Part shown: positions 1 through 12,400 of the stretch, in pieces | Layout: every line of letters begins with the position of its first letter | Numbering within the stretch: the first letter of the stretch is position 1 | DNA from: Gnetum montanum | Lineage: Eukaryota > Streptophyta > Gnetopsida > Gnetales > Gnetaceae | Length of the DNA: 64,000 bases | Direction of reading: 5' to 3' | Assembly (NCBI GenBank): GCA_015680685.1 | Contig: MNCI01002736.1 | Span: forward strand, 216,611-280,610 | Program-made: the position numbers and the translations under genes | Notes under the pieces: model-generated | The model's database searches: none | Told to the model about the DNA's origin: nothing | Seen by the model: only the letters and a program-made list of their open reading frames with translations

Positions 1-2
1 TT

Positions 3-2329
3 CTCCTCTCACCCTACTGGAAAACTAAAATCCTTCAAAGTGGTTCTGATTCTGGGCATAGAGTTTCCTGGGCCACCTTCTCATCCCAGCATGACCCTTT
101 TGGCATTTGCTCGATATATGCCCCAAATGACTCCATAGAACAGGCTCTCCTTTGGCATGAACTTGCAACTTCTCTCCCCCCAATGCCTTGGATATTCGGA
201 GGAGATTTTAATATGGTAGAATTCCCTCAAGATAAGCTCGGAGGGGCATTTCTTCAATTGCCCAATCTCGAGTATCAGGCCTGGTTTGCATTTAAGAAAA
301 GATTTTACCTCTCAGACAGGGCAGACAACTCCACGTACGCTCTCCCCCATAGATTTACTTGGAGCAATCTCCGTCTAGGGCAAGCTCGCATCTACAGCAG
401 GTTAGATAGGTTCTATTTCTCCACCCTCTCCCTTTGGCAAGCTTTCTCTGCCACTACAGTTCATCATCATGCCACCTTATCCGACCACCTTCCTATCTCC
501 ATATCTATCAAGATTCATGGTAGCCCTGACCGACAAAAATTCCATCTTTTCAGACTACACAACAACTGTTTTTCTTCCCCCACTGCCCAACTTCTTCTCT
601 CCAACCTTTGGAATGCCGAACCTAGGCCCCTAAATCAGACGGGTTGGATTAATTGGTGGCATCGTGCTTCATGTCGAGTGCGAAACTTCGCTCGTTCATA
701 TGGTAAGACCGTGGCTGCTCAAGCCAAACTTGAATACAACAAAATTCACCTCACTATTGAGCATCTCACTAACAAACTAGCTCAAGATCCCTTCAATACT
801 CTAGTTCACGAGGAGCTAGCTAGAGCACGTGTCGCCTTCCAACATTGGGAAGTGTATCGAGCACAAAGTGCCTTAACTAAAAGTCGGCTCACTTGGTTAA
901 ATATTCAAGATGAACACTGTAAGGAATTTTTTAAATATCTTAATGCTGCTTCCCCTTCGCATGCTATAGACAAAATCTCATGTGAGGGTACCACCATTAC
1001 TGACCACAATAGTATCCTCTCTTTTCTTAAGAACCACTACGAAACCCTTTTTGCTGCTACCCCAATGGACATCTCTTCGTTCCAGGCTGCCACCCCTGAT
1101 TATCCTCGCCTTATTAATCCTACTATGCTACAAAGCCTTGACGCTGATATCACTCTAGCGGAGCTACAGGAGGCTTGTTCCAAGTTAAGTCGAGGAAAGG
1201 CTCCTGGTTATGATGGGTTTCCAGTAGAATTTTTTCAAAATCATTGGGATTTGGTTGGCAAGGATCTTTTGCAGGTCATTAACGAGGCTCTCTTAACTGG
1301 TTCCCTTGGGCCCAATCTAAATCAAGGGGTAATTCGTCTCCTCCCCAAGTTTGGGGATCTAACCGATATCTCCAATTGGCATCCCATAACTCTTCTCAAT
1401 GTAGTGTATAAAATTTGGGCGAAGTGCCTTGCCTTACGGCTGAAAAAAATTCTCGGTCAGATCATATCCCCTCAGCAAACAGGATTCGTTCCTGGTAGAT
1501 ATATTTTAGACAATGTGGTAGCGGCGTGGGAAGGTCTCAAGTGGGCTGAGGATGATGGACAAGATATTCTCCTAGTGAAACTAGATTATGCCAAGGCTTA
1601 TGACAACATTAAGTGGGATTTTATCTTGCAGACTATGACCAAACTGGGTTTTGGACCCAAGTTCTTGCATATGGTGAAATGCTTATTCTCAGATGCTACT
1701 GCAAGAATTGCCACTACCTTCGGCATTATCTCTCCCTTCCCAATACATAGGTCTGTGCGCCAAGGTTGTCCTCTCGCCCCCTATCTCTTTATCATTGCAT
1801 CGGACTTTCTTTGTCATCAAATTAACCTGGACATTAAAACTAAAGTTCTCACTGGGGTTAGCCTTTCCTCCTCTCAACAACAGCTTCTCAATATGCACTT
1901 TGCCGATGACTCCTTTTTTCTAGTTCAAAACACAGCCACCAATTTGCACCGCCTCTTATCAAGGGTGGAGCAATATTGCACACTCTCAGGTTCCATAATT
2001 AACTGGAATAAATCCTCTGTTTATAGCTTTAAGGGCAATTACAAACATGTGACCAACTATAATTGGAAGCAGCTTCAAGATCAAGACATCGTTAAGATTC
2101 TAGAAATCCCTTTCCGCTTTAGAGGCTCAACATCTATCCTTTGGGAGCAAGTTATTCATCAAATTCAAAAGAAACTCGACAAATGGAAAACTAAACCCCT
2201 CACACTTGCGGGTAAATACCTTGTTTGTAAGTCCATATGCACGTCCACCCATGTGTATTACTCTTCAGGTTGGGCCCGCTCCCAAGCTGCCTACCAGAAG
2301 CTAGAACGGTTATTCTGTGACTTTATGTG
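3..2329 (+). CDS. LINE ORF2 polyprotein: endonuclease + reverse transcriptase (partial)
   Basis: The frame is open from base 3 to the assembly gap. The endonuclease part shows a GGDFN motif (about 198-212) and the catalytic SDH-P motif (about 480-491). A basic linker follows. The RT begins near 1190 with KAPGYDGFPVEFF, then motif A LDYAKAYD (about 1582-1605), motif B RQGCPLAP (about 1756-1779) and the catalytic FADDS at 1899-1913. FADD replaces the commoner YADD, which is normal for plant L1s. In this family the protein nicks target DNA and primes reverse transcription there. An ATG at 183 is internal to the endonuclease, so it is not the true start. No disabling change is visible, but the hidden C-terminus prevents calling it functional. 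Confidence 0.92.
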
Positions 2330-3312
2330 NNNNNNNNNNNNNNNNNNNNNNNNNNNNNNNNNNNNNNNNNNNNNNNNNNNNNNNNNNNNNNNNNNNNNNN
2401 NNNNNNNNNNNNNNNNNNNNNNNNNNNNNNNNNNNNNNNNNNNNNNNNNNNNNNNNNNNNNNNNNNNNNNNNNNNNNNNNNNNNNNNNNNNNNNNNNNNN
2501 NNNNNNNNNNNNNNNNNNNNNNNNNNNNNNNNNNNNNNNNNNNNNNNNNNNNNNNNNNNNNNNNNNNNNNNNNNNNNNNNNNNNNNNNNNNNNNNNNNNN
2601 NNNNNNNNNNNNNNNNNNNNNNNNNNNNNNNNNNNNNNNNNNNNNNNNNNNNNNNNNNNNNNNNNNNNNNNNNNNNNNNNNNNNNNNNNNNNNNNNNNNN
2701 NNNNNNNNNNNNNNNNNNNNNNNNNNNNNNNNNNNNNNNNNNNNNNNNNNNNNNNNNNNNNNNNNNNNNNNNNNNNNNNNNNNNNNNNNNNNNNNNNNNN
2801 NNNNNNNNNNNNNNNNNNNNNNNNNNNNNNNNNNNNNNNNNNNNNNNNNNNNNNNNNNNNNNNNNNNNNNNNNNNNNNNNNNNNNNNNNNNNNNNNNNNN
2901 NNNNNNNNNNNNNNNNNNNNNNNNNNNNNNNNNNNNNNNNNNNNNNNNNNNNNNNNNNNNNNNNNNNNNNNNNNNNNNNNNNNNNNNNNNNNNNNNNNNN
3001 NNNNNNNNNNNNNNNNNNNNNNNNNNNNNNNNNNNNNNNNNNNNNNNNNNNNNNNNNNNNNNNNNNNNNNNNNNNNNNNNNNNNNNNNNNNNNNNNNNNN
3101 NNNNNNNNNNNNNNNNNNNNNNNNNNNNNNNNNNNNNNNNNNNNNNNNNNNNNNNNNNNNNNNNNNNNNNNNNNNNNNNNNNNNNNNNNNNNNNNNNNNN
3201 NNNNNNNNNNNNNNNNNNNNNNNNNNNNNNNNNNNNNNNNNNNNNNNNNNNNNNNNNNNNNNNNNNNNNNNNNNNNNNNNNNNNNNNNNNNNNNNNNNNN
3301 NNNNNNNNNNNN
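2330..3312. other. Assembly gap (983 N)
   Basis: Run of N inside the LINE. The C-terminal part of ORF2, and possibly a downstream domain, would lie here. Reading frames that bridge it are artefacts. Confidence 0.99.
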
Positions 3313-3746
3313 GCCTCACCTATTTTCAACTCACATCTCAAGCATCCAAGTTCAATCTGGACAATCATCAATTGGTTCATCTCCTGCAGCTATGGGAAAG
3401 ACCTATGTGTTTCAGTTACACTTAGCATCAGTAATCTCTGCAAGGAAGTTTTTCCTTTTATTATGTGGATTCACCATTGGCATTCCCTCTATCCTTAATT
3501 GAGAGCTCTTTGCCTCATCTAATTCTATGTCATTCTATTTTGTAAAAAGCTAGTTTGTGCGAACATTTGGTTGTGCCCCAACTAGGGGTACCTCCCCTAA
3601 TACTAGTTTATTTCTAAGGTGTTTCTCGAGTGTCATTCATGATGCTCTCAGTTTTCCCCTTCCCTTAACCCTATGACTTATTCAAGTTGTTGTAATTGAT
3701 GCACCTTTAATTTCAATAAAACTTCTTTTCGGGGTCCGACACCCCC
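3313..3746 (+). other. LINE 3' end: last coding bases, 3' UTR and terminal hairpin
   Basis: Three frames are open just after the gap (to 3425, 3498 and 3502), so the true ORF2 end cannot be chosen. The rest is T-rich 3' UTR with AATAAAA near 3715, followed by GGGGT-CCGAC-ACCCC (3731-3745), which can form a 5-bp stem with a 5-base loop. No poly(A) tract follows. I place the LINE end just after the hairpin, tentatively. Confidence 0.6.
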
Positions 3747-4625
3747 CTAATGAGGCCAAAGATAACCTTTGCCATGCAATTAGCACCAACAGATGTCTTT
3801 TATTCCATGGTTGTTATACATTCATCATTATGGTTGATTTTTATCCTTTATTTTATTAATTTAAGTTTAAACTTAAAAGTTATTATATTAACAAAAGATA
3901 CCACAAAACATTGGGTTCAAAGCCTAGTATGGATACGCCTTTGCACTTTTCATGCAACTGCTATGTTGCTAGCGTAGAAGCATGTAGGCAAAATGATTAA
4001 TCCCTTAAAAAAAAAGACACCAACTAAAGGCCTAACTTAGAAAAAAGATCATAAGTGTGACAACCAAAATATTAGGCAAAGAGCTCACAAGCAAACCTAG
4101 CGATTGATATGGCAGCTATAGTCAACATTGTTGTGGAAGTGAGTAGTAGTATTATTGTGGTGGGACAAATAATAAGAAGCATGCGACATTAGATAGGAGG
4201 CAATGATGAAGCCAATGAGAGGTGAGGGCTAGTAGTAGGGAAACCAAGAGAAAGGCACTAGGTTTAGCATATCTCCTTTCCAAAGTTTTGTGGGATGTAG
4301 CTCGTGATAATTCTCATAAGCATGGGCATCATCAAGATGAAGATGAAGTGCAAATGTCTAGCTGATCCAAAATTGGCAAAGGAGTTGATGCTGTTATCAA
4401 AGATCCAAAATTGTTTGTAATGGGTGCCTAGTCAACAATGTTTGAAGGCACGATCATCTATGCATTCATGAGAATAAGAAAAACCTAGTAGGAGGGGAAC
4501 ATTGCTAGGATTAGATGGTCAAGAAGGAAGCAAGGGACGGGTGGGACATGCTCTAGAAGCAAAAATGTTGGAAGAGGGTAGAAGGGTTAGGGTTAAGGTT
4601 GTGGAAGGAAGGTAGTGGGGGGAGC
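3747..4625. other. Unassigned stretch, purine-rich toward its right end
   Basis: No domain or long frame is recognised. It ends in a purine-rich run (TGGGGGGAGCA, about 4615-4625) directly before a TGTAACACC sequence. That arrangement is expected for a polypurine tract preceding a 3' LTR, so the stretch may be the decayed 3' interior of an LTR element. Confidence 0.35.
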
Positions 4626-5729
4626 ATGTAACACCTCAAACCTTAGGAGGTAAAAATGAAAGTTAAACATGGTAAATAAAAAGGAAAATATAAATACTAA
4701 AAAAGTAAGCTTAATGAGGCTATTTTTAAACAATTACCATATAACTAGTTATTAGCCAATATGTCTAGAAATCCAAAAAGAATAGCACAAAAGCTTATCA
4801 ACAACTAAAAGTCTACAAGTCCTATAACCTGAATTAATCAAGAAATTACAAGTCATAATTACGCAAAGAATAACAATTCATCAATAATAAGAATAAAAAA
4901 CTCTAAATAGACCACAAGGCTAGGTCTTAGATAAGCTACCACTCCATACTCCTCAAGCAATCACTTGATTCACTAAAACCTCCAAGTTTACATATAAAAG
5001 ATGAAAGAGGGATTTGTCCAAACATGACTGAGTAGGAATATATCATATGAAATTCAATTAATATAGATAGCAAGGAAGCTAGTAAGCTAGGACAATGGTC
5101 AACATATGATAGTAAGAATCCTATTACCAACCAACTAATTAGAGCAAGATGGTAAGTCCAAGAGACAACCAAGATTCCAAAAATGTCAAGAATCCTATCC
5201 ACCACCACCGTCATCAACCAAATAATTGTAGGATAGCACCACCACACTCTATTTACCACGTGATCTAGTTTTTATGTGCACTTTTCACTAATTCACAATT
5301 CACAATTTGTAGGCTTGCTACATTTTAAGTTTTAATTATCTTCTAATCAACAACCATAGTTGATGTAGTTGTCTTGAAACTATGATCATTCTAAGAAAGC
5401 TCAACCTTCCTAAAGGATAGAGTAGCAAGTACTAACCTCCCTTCATGATGAGGCATCTAGTGGTAATGTATATATCAATTGTAAGCCCTAGATTCAGGGA
5501 AGTATTTTGTGCATCTTGTGTTTGTAGCCTAGCATGTTCAATTGAGGTTATTGGTCATTTGCAATGTGTCCTTGCTTTTTATGTCATACTTTGAGTTTTT
5601 ATGTCTAACTCCAAGCTCTTTAGAATAATTTTAGCTTCATTTGGATGTCTTGAGGTCATTCTAGCATGTACCTTTGAGTTTTGGCTTGTCCTAGACTAAA
5701 AGTGGTTAATTGTGGTTGTAGGTCACCTA
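4626..5729 (+). repeat. Possible LTR start of TGTAACACC type (right end not found)
   Basis: Starts TGTAACACCTCAAACC, the 5' terminus typical of many plant Ty3 chromovirus LTRs, and is preceded by a purine tract. I could not find a matching GGTGTTACA end before 5730, so the LTR is probably truncated or too decayed. The AT-rich remainder has no recognisable coding content; a 107-residue minus-strand frame at 4936-5259 resembles nothing I know. Confidence 0.3.
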
Positions 5730-5784
5730 GGGGGAAGGGGGTGTGAAGGAGAGGGGAGGGTGGGGGAGGGATGAGGGGGTGGGG
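5730..5784 (+). other. G-run tract: possible polypurine tract / G-quadruplex
   Basis: Eight runs of three or more G fall within 55 bases (5730-34, 5737-41, 5753-56, 5758-60, 5762-66, 5768-70, 5775-79, 5781-84). It directly abuts TGTGCTGACT, a plausible LTR start, so it may be a polypurine tract. The G-run density also fits G-quadruplex rules. Confidence 0.5.
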
Positions 5785-6587
5785 TGTGCTGACTACCCTG
5801 TGCTAGTGAAACCCTTGCATTAGCACACGAGTAATGACACATTCCTTGCATGGTTTTGATTGGTCCTCCTTACCTATAGTGTAGCCAGGTTGACTTGTAT
5901 GGCATCAAGAAGCATCCATTGGTGTTCAAGCGCTAATGAACCCTCTACGTTCCCATCCAAAAACTATAAATACCCAAGTAGAGTTCTCACACAACAACAA
6001 GTTATTACTTAGTTATTTTTGGAACTTGAGGCATTTGGGTTGTGTGAAGAGCTTTTTTTAACTTGGATAAGTTAATTTCCTTCCCTATTTATACATGTTT
6101 TAAGTCATTGCTTTCACAAGTGTTGCTAGACTTTGTTAGAGTGCTATCTTGCTTACATATCCTAGAATCGCTTGGTCAATGTGAAGTCCAGTGTTTGCAT
6201 GATGAATAAAGCTTATGGTTTTTTCTTATTTTTTGCACTGTTGATGCCTTAAACATTCAAATACCAAAAAACATTATAAAACATTAAAACCTTAAAAATA
6301 TTTATTTAATTCTCATTTTTATAAGCTGTGATGACTCAACCTTACACAAGGAGGTCACAACTGTATGACATGGTATTAGGCCATCAAGGTTATGACTAAG
6401 AGCCATTTTATTACATTTTGTATGTGGTATTGTACCTATCCCTTAAGGGATTGCAACATGTGTGAGTATGTGTTAGCATTACTCCTATCCCCAAGTTTAA
6501 TGGCAATGGATGTGTGTTTCTAATCATTTTATTCTTTATAACTATAAAATACATAAAAATTATAAAACATAAAATCATAAATACTTT

Positions 6588-6618
<31 letters not shown>

Positions 6619-6800
6619 CAAGATTACATAGAATTGAATTGTATCATATGTATTATAATATATTTTATACTCTTTGAACTCAATGACATATATGAGTGTT
6701 CTTGGCAATCTACTCAACATCGTCTTTGAAGCTTATCACTGGATCACACTATGATTCAAATGATATATTCTTTAGTCCAAAACTGGTAAAACCCTTATCA
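5785..6800 (+). repeat. Probable LTR of element A
   Basis: Begins TGTGCTGACT after the G-run tract and ends TTATCA directly before a tRNA-Asp-type PBS. Internally there is a TATA box (TATAAATA, 5965-5972) and an AATAAA signal near 6206. The right boundary is well supported by the PBS. The left is inferred from TG plus the purine tract. Sequence otherwise differs from the LTRs of B, C and D. Confidence 0.5.
6593..6619. repeat. (CT)n microsatellite
   Basis: About 13 CT dinucleotides inside the probable LTR of element A. The flanking frames encoding Ser-Leu or Glu-Arg repeats are products of the repeat. Confidence 0.95.
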
Positions 6801-6801
6801 T

Positions 6802-6819
6802 TGGCATCATTACTAGGGA
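6802..6819 (+). promoter_or_regulatory. Primer-binding site of element A (tRNA-Asp type)
   Basis: TGGCATCATTACTAGGGA lies one base after the LTR end. It matches the complement of the plant tRNA-Asp 3' end at 12 of 18 positions, and all six differences are G-to-A or C-to-T. Confidence 0.7.
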
Positions 6820-8573
6820 AGATGTTGATGAATTTCTTGAAAATATTTGTATAGTCTTAAGTTTTATTTTTATACAAACCTAGTGTATGTTTCTTAGTAT
6901 TATGTGCAGGTTTTAAACATAGATGAGATGGTAGATGATGTTAAGAGTCCACCAATGATCTTAATGGAAGTACCAAAATGACAAAAGGCTATTGTCATTA
7001 TCGAACATGTGGAGGACCCAACTCTACCATTGGTTATCTTAACTTATTATTAGGACAAGTAGGAGAGATGACATGACATTCATGGATATTTCACCAAGAA
7101 TTGACCATAGTTGTAGTAGTAGATCTCAAAGAGACCTTGATCATTGCTGGGCTATAGTAATTTCACATCTTCTAAGTAATTCTAGAGCCATATTTTAGTG
7201 ATTATGAGCCTCAACCGATATAAGAGCTCTAAGATCAAATGGTGGAGGAGGAGGTTTGTTATGACTTTTCATTTGATCACTTAGATGAGGAGCAAGACAA
7301 GCAAGTAGACATCAAAGATAAATGACTACTCCACCAAGAAGGCCCATGGTTGGTGGCTATTAATTCTAATGCAACTTGAACCTATAAGGATGGTCTCCTC
7401 TATAGGGTCCAACATCTTCATTTGTCAGGGTCATCTAGTGATGATAGTTCTCCCTTGTTTGACTGGGGTGATTACCATAAGCTTAATGAAGTTGTTTCCA
7501 TTCCAAAGGAGCATGTTCATGATAGTAGACTTAAACACATCAACATGGATGATGTTTCATTATACAAAGGTTATACCAATGATAATTCTCAACTTCATAT
7601 GTAGGCATTTAATAATGCTTGTTATCTAGAAGGGATCATTAGCAATTGGCAGAAGTTGTAGTTATTCCTCTACATCTTTATCAAACAAGAAAAAACATGG
7701 TACAAATCCTTGCCACCTAAGTTAATTCAGGCATGGGAAGATAAGATTAAAATTTTCCACATCAAATTCCAAACCTATGCTCGTAGTTACAACATCTAGA
7801 AGTAGATGGCTAGATGGAGGCAATGAGTCTGTGAATCATGGACATCGCTATAGAGAGATATCTCAAAACTATCCATTGTTGTTTAAACCATGAATTTAGC
7901 TAAAGAGAGTAACTTATACATATCATGTAAGGCCTAAGGTAGAAGGCAAGGGAGCAAGTAGATATGTACACAATGAGCTAGGTACATAAGAATTCCATGG
8001 CCCAAATCAAAGTGCTCCTTATCACTAGCATGGAGGATGAATGAAGAAAATGACATTCTTTAGAGGACTATAACTGTGATCCCATAAGCAAAAAAGGATG
8101 CAAAAATCATTGAAGATACTACTGAGCCTTCTTCTACTAAGGAGGCCCTAGCTTGTGATCAAGCTAAAACTCATAGGCCTTGGCAGAATTGGCCCACCAG
8201 GTGGACCATGTTTGGGATGCAATGGATGAAAAAAGGATGACTATCCTCAAGGAACTTGAAGGTAAAGTAGTTGAAGTTGCAAAAGTAGTTGTACCATCGA
8301 AACATAGAAAGAAGTATAGGAGCAAGGATATGGAGAAGCTCTCTTCCTCTAAAGATGTAAAAGAAGATTTGGATGAGGCTTCCTCATCCTCCAATGATGA
8401 GGGTCCTTGCAAGTATTGCGTAGATCCTCATGACTTGTGATGCTTTCTAGTCATGGTTCACATGACAGGTGAAATGAAATGAGCTAGGATGCCCTTGAAT
8501 CCTGAGTTTGTTAAGAGGTAAATAAGGAGGACTCCCTTCTATGGTCCACCATACTGTTTGGAAGTTGTGTACC
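6820..8573 (+). pseudogene. Element A gag, first part (decayed)
   Basis: Leader followed by a gag remnant. The serine-rich SSDDSSPLFDW stretch near 7430, the KHINMDDVSLYKGY segment near 7530 and the matrix-like WYKSLPPKLIQ segment near 7700 align by order with the gags of B, C, D and the 54-kb unit. A hydrophilic stretch at 8180-8440 ends in CKYCVDPH, the first half of the CX2CX3HX4C zinc knuckle used by this family. Several stops and frameshifts interrupt it. Gag would form the virus-like particle. It is cut at 8573 by a solo LTR and resumes at 11803. Confidence 0.75.
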
Positions 8574-11500
8574 TATAACAACTTGTATTTTAATAAAGGT
8601 TGTAGAATGGTTGAGGATGGTTAAAAATATTAATATTAATTTTTTATGCATGATTAATTTTACTTAGCACATGATAAATTTTTATTATTCATGTTTACTT
8701 ATTTTTATCATTATGCATGATTAATGATTTTTACCTATCACTAGTGTGCACTAATCAGGTGAATGAGTCGTGGTAGGTTTTCATGAAGGCTATGACATGG
8801 GTATGGCATGGCTATGATGGCTATAATGGCATGACATGTGCTTTATTCATGTAATTTATAATTTTAATTTTAACTTGGTTATTGCTTAGATTAAAGGGGA
8901 GAAAGGTAGATGAGTCACATGGGTCTTGGAGGTAGATGAGAGAGGATAGCTGGGTCACATGGGTTGGGGGTAGATGGAGTAGGGAAGAAGCCTTTAAGTA
9001 CTACACACTCTCTTAACCCAAAGCATTCTTGGTCTCTTAGCTCTTGGTTGCAGGTCTGCTAGGTTGGAGAGGTATGAGGAGCTTGTTGTTCTAGAGAGCA
9101 TGTGGAAAGATTCAAGTAATAGAAGCTAGCAACATTTTGAGTAAGTAATCTTGGCCCCCTTTTCATGGTTGTTTCTATTCACCAGGTTTTGTACAGATCA
9201 AGGTTGAGTTTCATTTTAATTGGTGGAAAATCTTGTAGATCTAGCATATTTTGGATGGGTATTATTGCCATGTTTTGAATGTAAATTTTCATTGCTGGAT
9301 TTGTTGATTTTTCTTAATTTAAAGTACTTTCTATGAACTTTGCCTTTTGAGGGTTTAGGATGATTCAGATAGGGCTTGGTAAAATGTCCATATCTCTCAC
9401 TGTATTTAGAATCTAGTTGTGATCTACCTATTGTTGAATTTCTTAAGACATTTTCTACAACTTTGATAAAAAAAGTAGATCATAATTCATTGTAGATAAG
9501 GCCATGTTGTTTTTCCAATGCTATCCAGAATCATAGTAATTTTAGTAGGGCCTAGAGTTAAGGATATATCTCTGGTTTTATTGCAGCTCTAATTCTAAAA
9601 TTTTAATATGATACTTACAACATATATACTTTCTAGATCCAAGTGGAAGCACTGGAAATTAGCATGTGTATTTAGAGGTATGATTCCATCTTTGGGGGTT
9701 GTTTTAATTTCTCTAAATTTACATGGAAATCTAATACCGAGATTTATCTATTAATATCTTCATATCTGTAGCTTTTTTTCTTCTAAAATTTTTATGATAC
9801 TTAGATGTGGATGTTATGTTTCCAACCAAAGTGGAAGGAGTTAAAAAGAGGATCATTTGACAAAGTTATATGAGATTTACTTTTAGTCACTCATTCTATC
9901 TCTATTTCTGATTTCCTATAATTTTGGACTAATATCTATTGCTATGAATATTTAATTATTTAAATATTTTTATAGTAACTAAGTATGGATATTAGCTTTA
10001 AGTTGAATCATTAATTAAGAAGAAATTTATAGAGATGTGTGAGTTATGGAAGTTTTATTTGTGACTGCTCAGTTTGCCTATTATGTTATTTGAGATGTAG
10101 AATTCTCGTGAAGTTGTTGGGAGATGTGTATCATTTTCTTATCTTGATCCTTGGCAATGATATATCTCTTTTGAATTTTTTGTTGGATATTATCCATTAC
10201 AAATTGTTGAAGGGATATGAATTTTAATTAATTGTGATCTTTGCACATTTGGAACTTGTATTTTGTTGAGTTTGGTCTTGTGATTGGGTGTTGAAATTTT
10301 GGAGGATTTTGATCTATTGACTTGGATTTTGTTGGATTCTTGGACAATTAGATTTATTGGGACATTCTAATTTCTTAATCTTGGAATTGTTGCAGAACAT
10401 GTTAAATTTTTGGATTCTAGATGAGATGTTGAATTGATGGTTCCTATGTTGGATTATGTTAAAAAATGACATTGAGTCACTCCACCTTCAATGTTGGTTT
10501 GTCATCTTTTGATGATTGTGAGATGGCTAGATGGTGCCATGGTTTGATTGTTTGATATTTTCTTGGATGATGGAGCTAGCACCAAGTTTGTGGTTGGTTG
10601 GAGATGAAGCCCCCTAGAGTTGATTTTTATGATTGACCCTCACTGTTAGTGCACCAGTGTGGCTCTCATTATAGGCCCCATCTAGTAGGAGAGGGTGATC
10701 CATGGCTCATTGGTCTTGTTTGGTTCCTCCATAATACTAGAGGTGGGTATCCATAGGGATACCTCTAGCATTGACATGTTTGGAAACCTTGGTGGAGATC
10801 CACAGGGACCACCTTGGTTCAAATCTTAGTGGGGATCCACATGGACCACCTTGATTCATTAAGAATAATAATAAACCAATGCACATAGTAATTTGATATT
10901 TTGTTGAAAACATTAATTTGGAATTGGAAGGTATTCATGAAAACTTTATACACATTGACATAGTGTGATACATGCTAGCCTCCTTATTTGTTCGGTTGAT
11001 GGGTGGAGTGGATCAATGATTGTTTTGGACTATTGCAATGGTCAAATGGATTGATCCCATTCTTGATGAATGTTTGTGATGGTGGTGTGTTTGGATATCC
11101 TTTGCATTGATAGATGCATGGCATTGGATTTTTGGCATGTTTGTGATGCATCATCTTGGATGTTGTAGTGGTTGTATGTTTGGATATGCTTTGCATAGAT
11201 TTTTTTGTAGGTTATCATGACCTACCTAACCCCCATGAGACTTGTCCTTGATTTAGCTAGAAGATGGTGCTAAGGTTACTCACTCAGTGGTAGCTCATAT
11301 TTTTGTTTTGTGTATAGGTATTTTGGGCTAGGAAGAACATGGAGTACATGTGGTACCTTGGAGATGTTCATAACACATGATAAAATTATATGTTATTTGG
11401 AATTACAGTTGCTATTTAATAAGTAGATGTATATTAATTTGATTCACATGCTTGGATTTTTATAGTAGACTTGTATGAATTGTGAATTATGTAGTGATAA

Positions 11501-11797
11501 TGAGAACTTATTATATTTCTCATGTAAGATGTTCAAGAAGAAATAATTGTGAAATTTATAATGCTATTGATGTAAGATTTCTTTAGTGGATGCTTATAAT
11601 TTAAATCCTTATTACTTGTCTAAATATTCATCTATCTAGTCATTTAATCTCTTATTCTTCTTGGTCATGGCTTAACCTTACTTCCTTTCGCTACATTAGA
11701 ATGAATCGATTTCATTACTTTACCATGACCAACCTTTGTTATCCATTTTAACGCACATAATGCTCTTCATCCTAAAGGTAGGAAGAAGGGTGTTACA
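8574..11797 (+). mobile_element. Tekay/Del-like solo LTR (3.2 kb) inside element A gag
   Basis: Ends in GGGTGTTACA (to 11797) and starts TATAACAACT (8574), readable as a mutated TGTAACACC terminus. Flanks are GTACC (8569-8573) and ATACC (11798-11802), a 5-bp target duplication with one transition. Gag of element A reads on across it. The interior has no coding frame above about 70 residues, as expected for a long chromovirus LTR; the GTTACTCACTCAGTGG segment near 11274 resembles the conserved 3' part of Tekay/Del LTRs. Family assignment is from memory of such LTRs; the boundaries come from the sequence. Confidence 0.65.
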
Positions 11798-11802
11798 ATA
11801 CC

Positions 11803-12400
11803 CACAAGCCATGTAGCAGTAGTAGCAATGGCCAACTCTAAATCTTTGGGATGCTACTTCATGAAATGTTTCAATGCAACAACTAATGTTGTTTCCTCCA
11901 AATCCTTATTTTAGTAATGTTACCTTACAAGCTCCTCATCATTAATAATAGCTTTTGTTACCTAATTCCATGCAAGGTGGTACCCCCAATTAATTGCAGT
12001 TGAGGTAAACCAAATCTTGTGATATTGCCCATTATGTTGATCCTATTTTCACGTATGTTGTGAGGTAATATTACCAAGCTTCTGTTAACTTGGTTGTTGA
12101 GGAAATTTTGATATTTCATGATAGGATATTTTTTTGTAAATGTAGACGTGAGCACTATGGGGTTGGGTCTACTTTAACCTCTTTCTCATGTGAAGAAGAA
12201 AATCCTTCTAGCAAAATAGAAGTTGTAATTTAAGTACAATTCCCTAAATGATTTTAGAGTAATATACCCACTTTAAGGGAGGGTTCTTTAAATTTATATG
12301 GCTATTTGAATGTGATGGCACTTGATGGTAGTAGTGTTGCAACAATCACAATGTCTAAGATGGTCACATGGGTAGTAACAAAGGTCATCTATCCCAAAAG
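11803..12400 (+). pseudogene. Element A gag, C-terminal part (decayed)
   Basis: Resumes the proline/glutamine-rich tail of gag after the solo LTR. A WDATS segment near 11850 corresponds to the WGMPS-type segment in C and D. The following 300 bases approach the protease without a continuous frame. Confidence 0.55.

Larger units (their letters stand above)
1..3746 (+). mobile_element. L1-type LINE, 5'-truncated by window edge
   Basis: Non-LTR retrotransposon body: apurinic-type endonuclease, then reverse transcriptase, then a 3' non-coding tail with an AATAAAA signal near 3715 and a terminal GC hairpin at 3731-3745. The coding frame is already open at base 3, so the element starts upstream of the window. 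A 983-base run of N hides the C-terminal part. Compared with everything else in the window it is well preserved: no stop in the visible 2.3 kb of coding sequence, which points to a younger insertion than the LTR elements to its right. No target-site duplication can be checked because the left end is missing. Confidence 0.9.

Noticed and set aside
2291-3502. Several long frames that bridge the 983-base run of N
   Set aside because: They consist almost entirely of unknown residues; only the LINE frame before the gap has content.
4584-4598. GGGTTAGGGTTAAGG, telomere-like
   Set aside because: Only two near-repeats, and the plant telomere unit is TTTAGGG; no array.
4936-5259. 107-residue minus-strand frame
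   Set aside because: Hydrophobic, no recognised domain, AT-rich non-coding context; likely chance.
6514-6729. Frames encoding Ser-Leu or Glu-Arg repeats
   Set aside because: Produced by the (CT)n microsatellite in an LTR.
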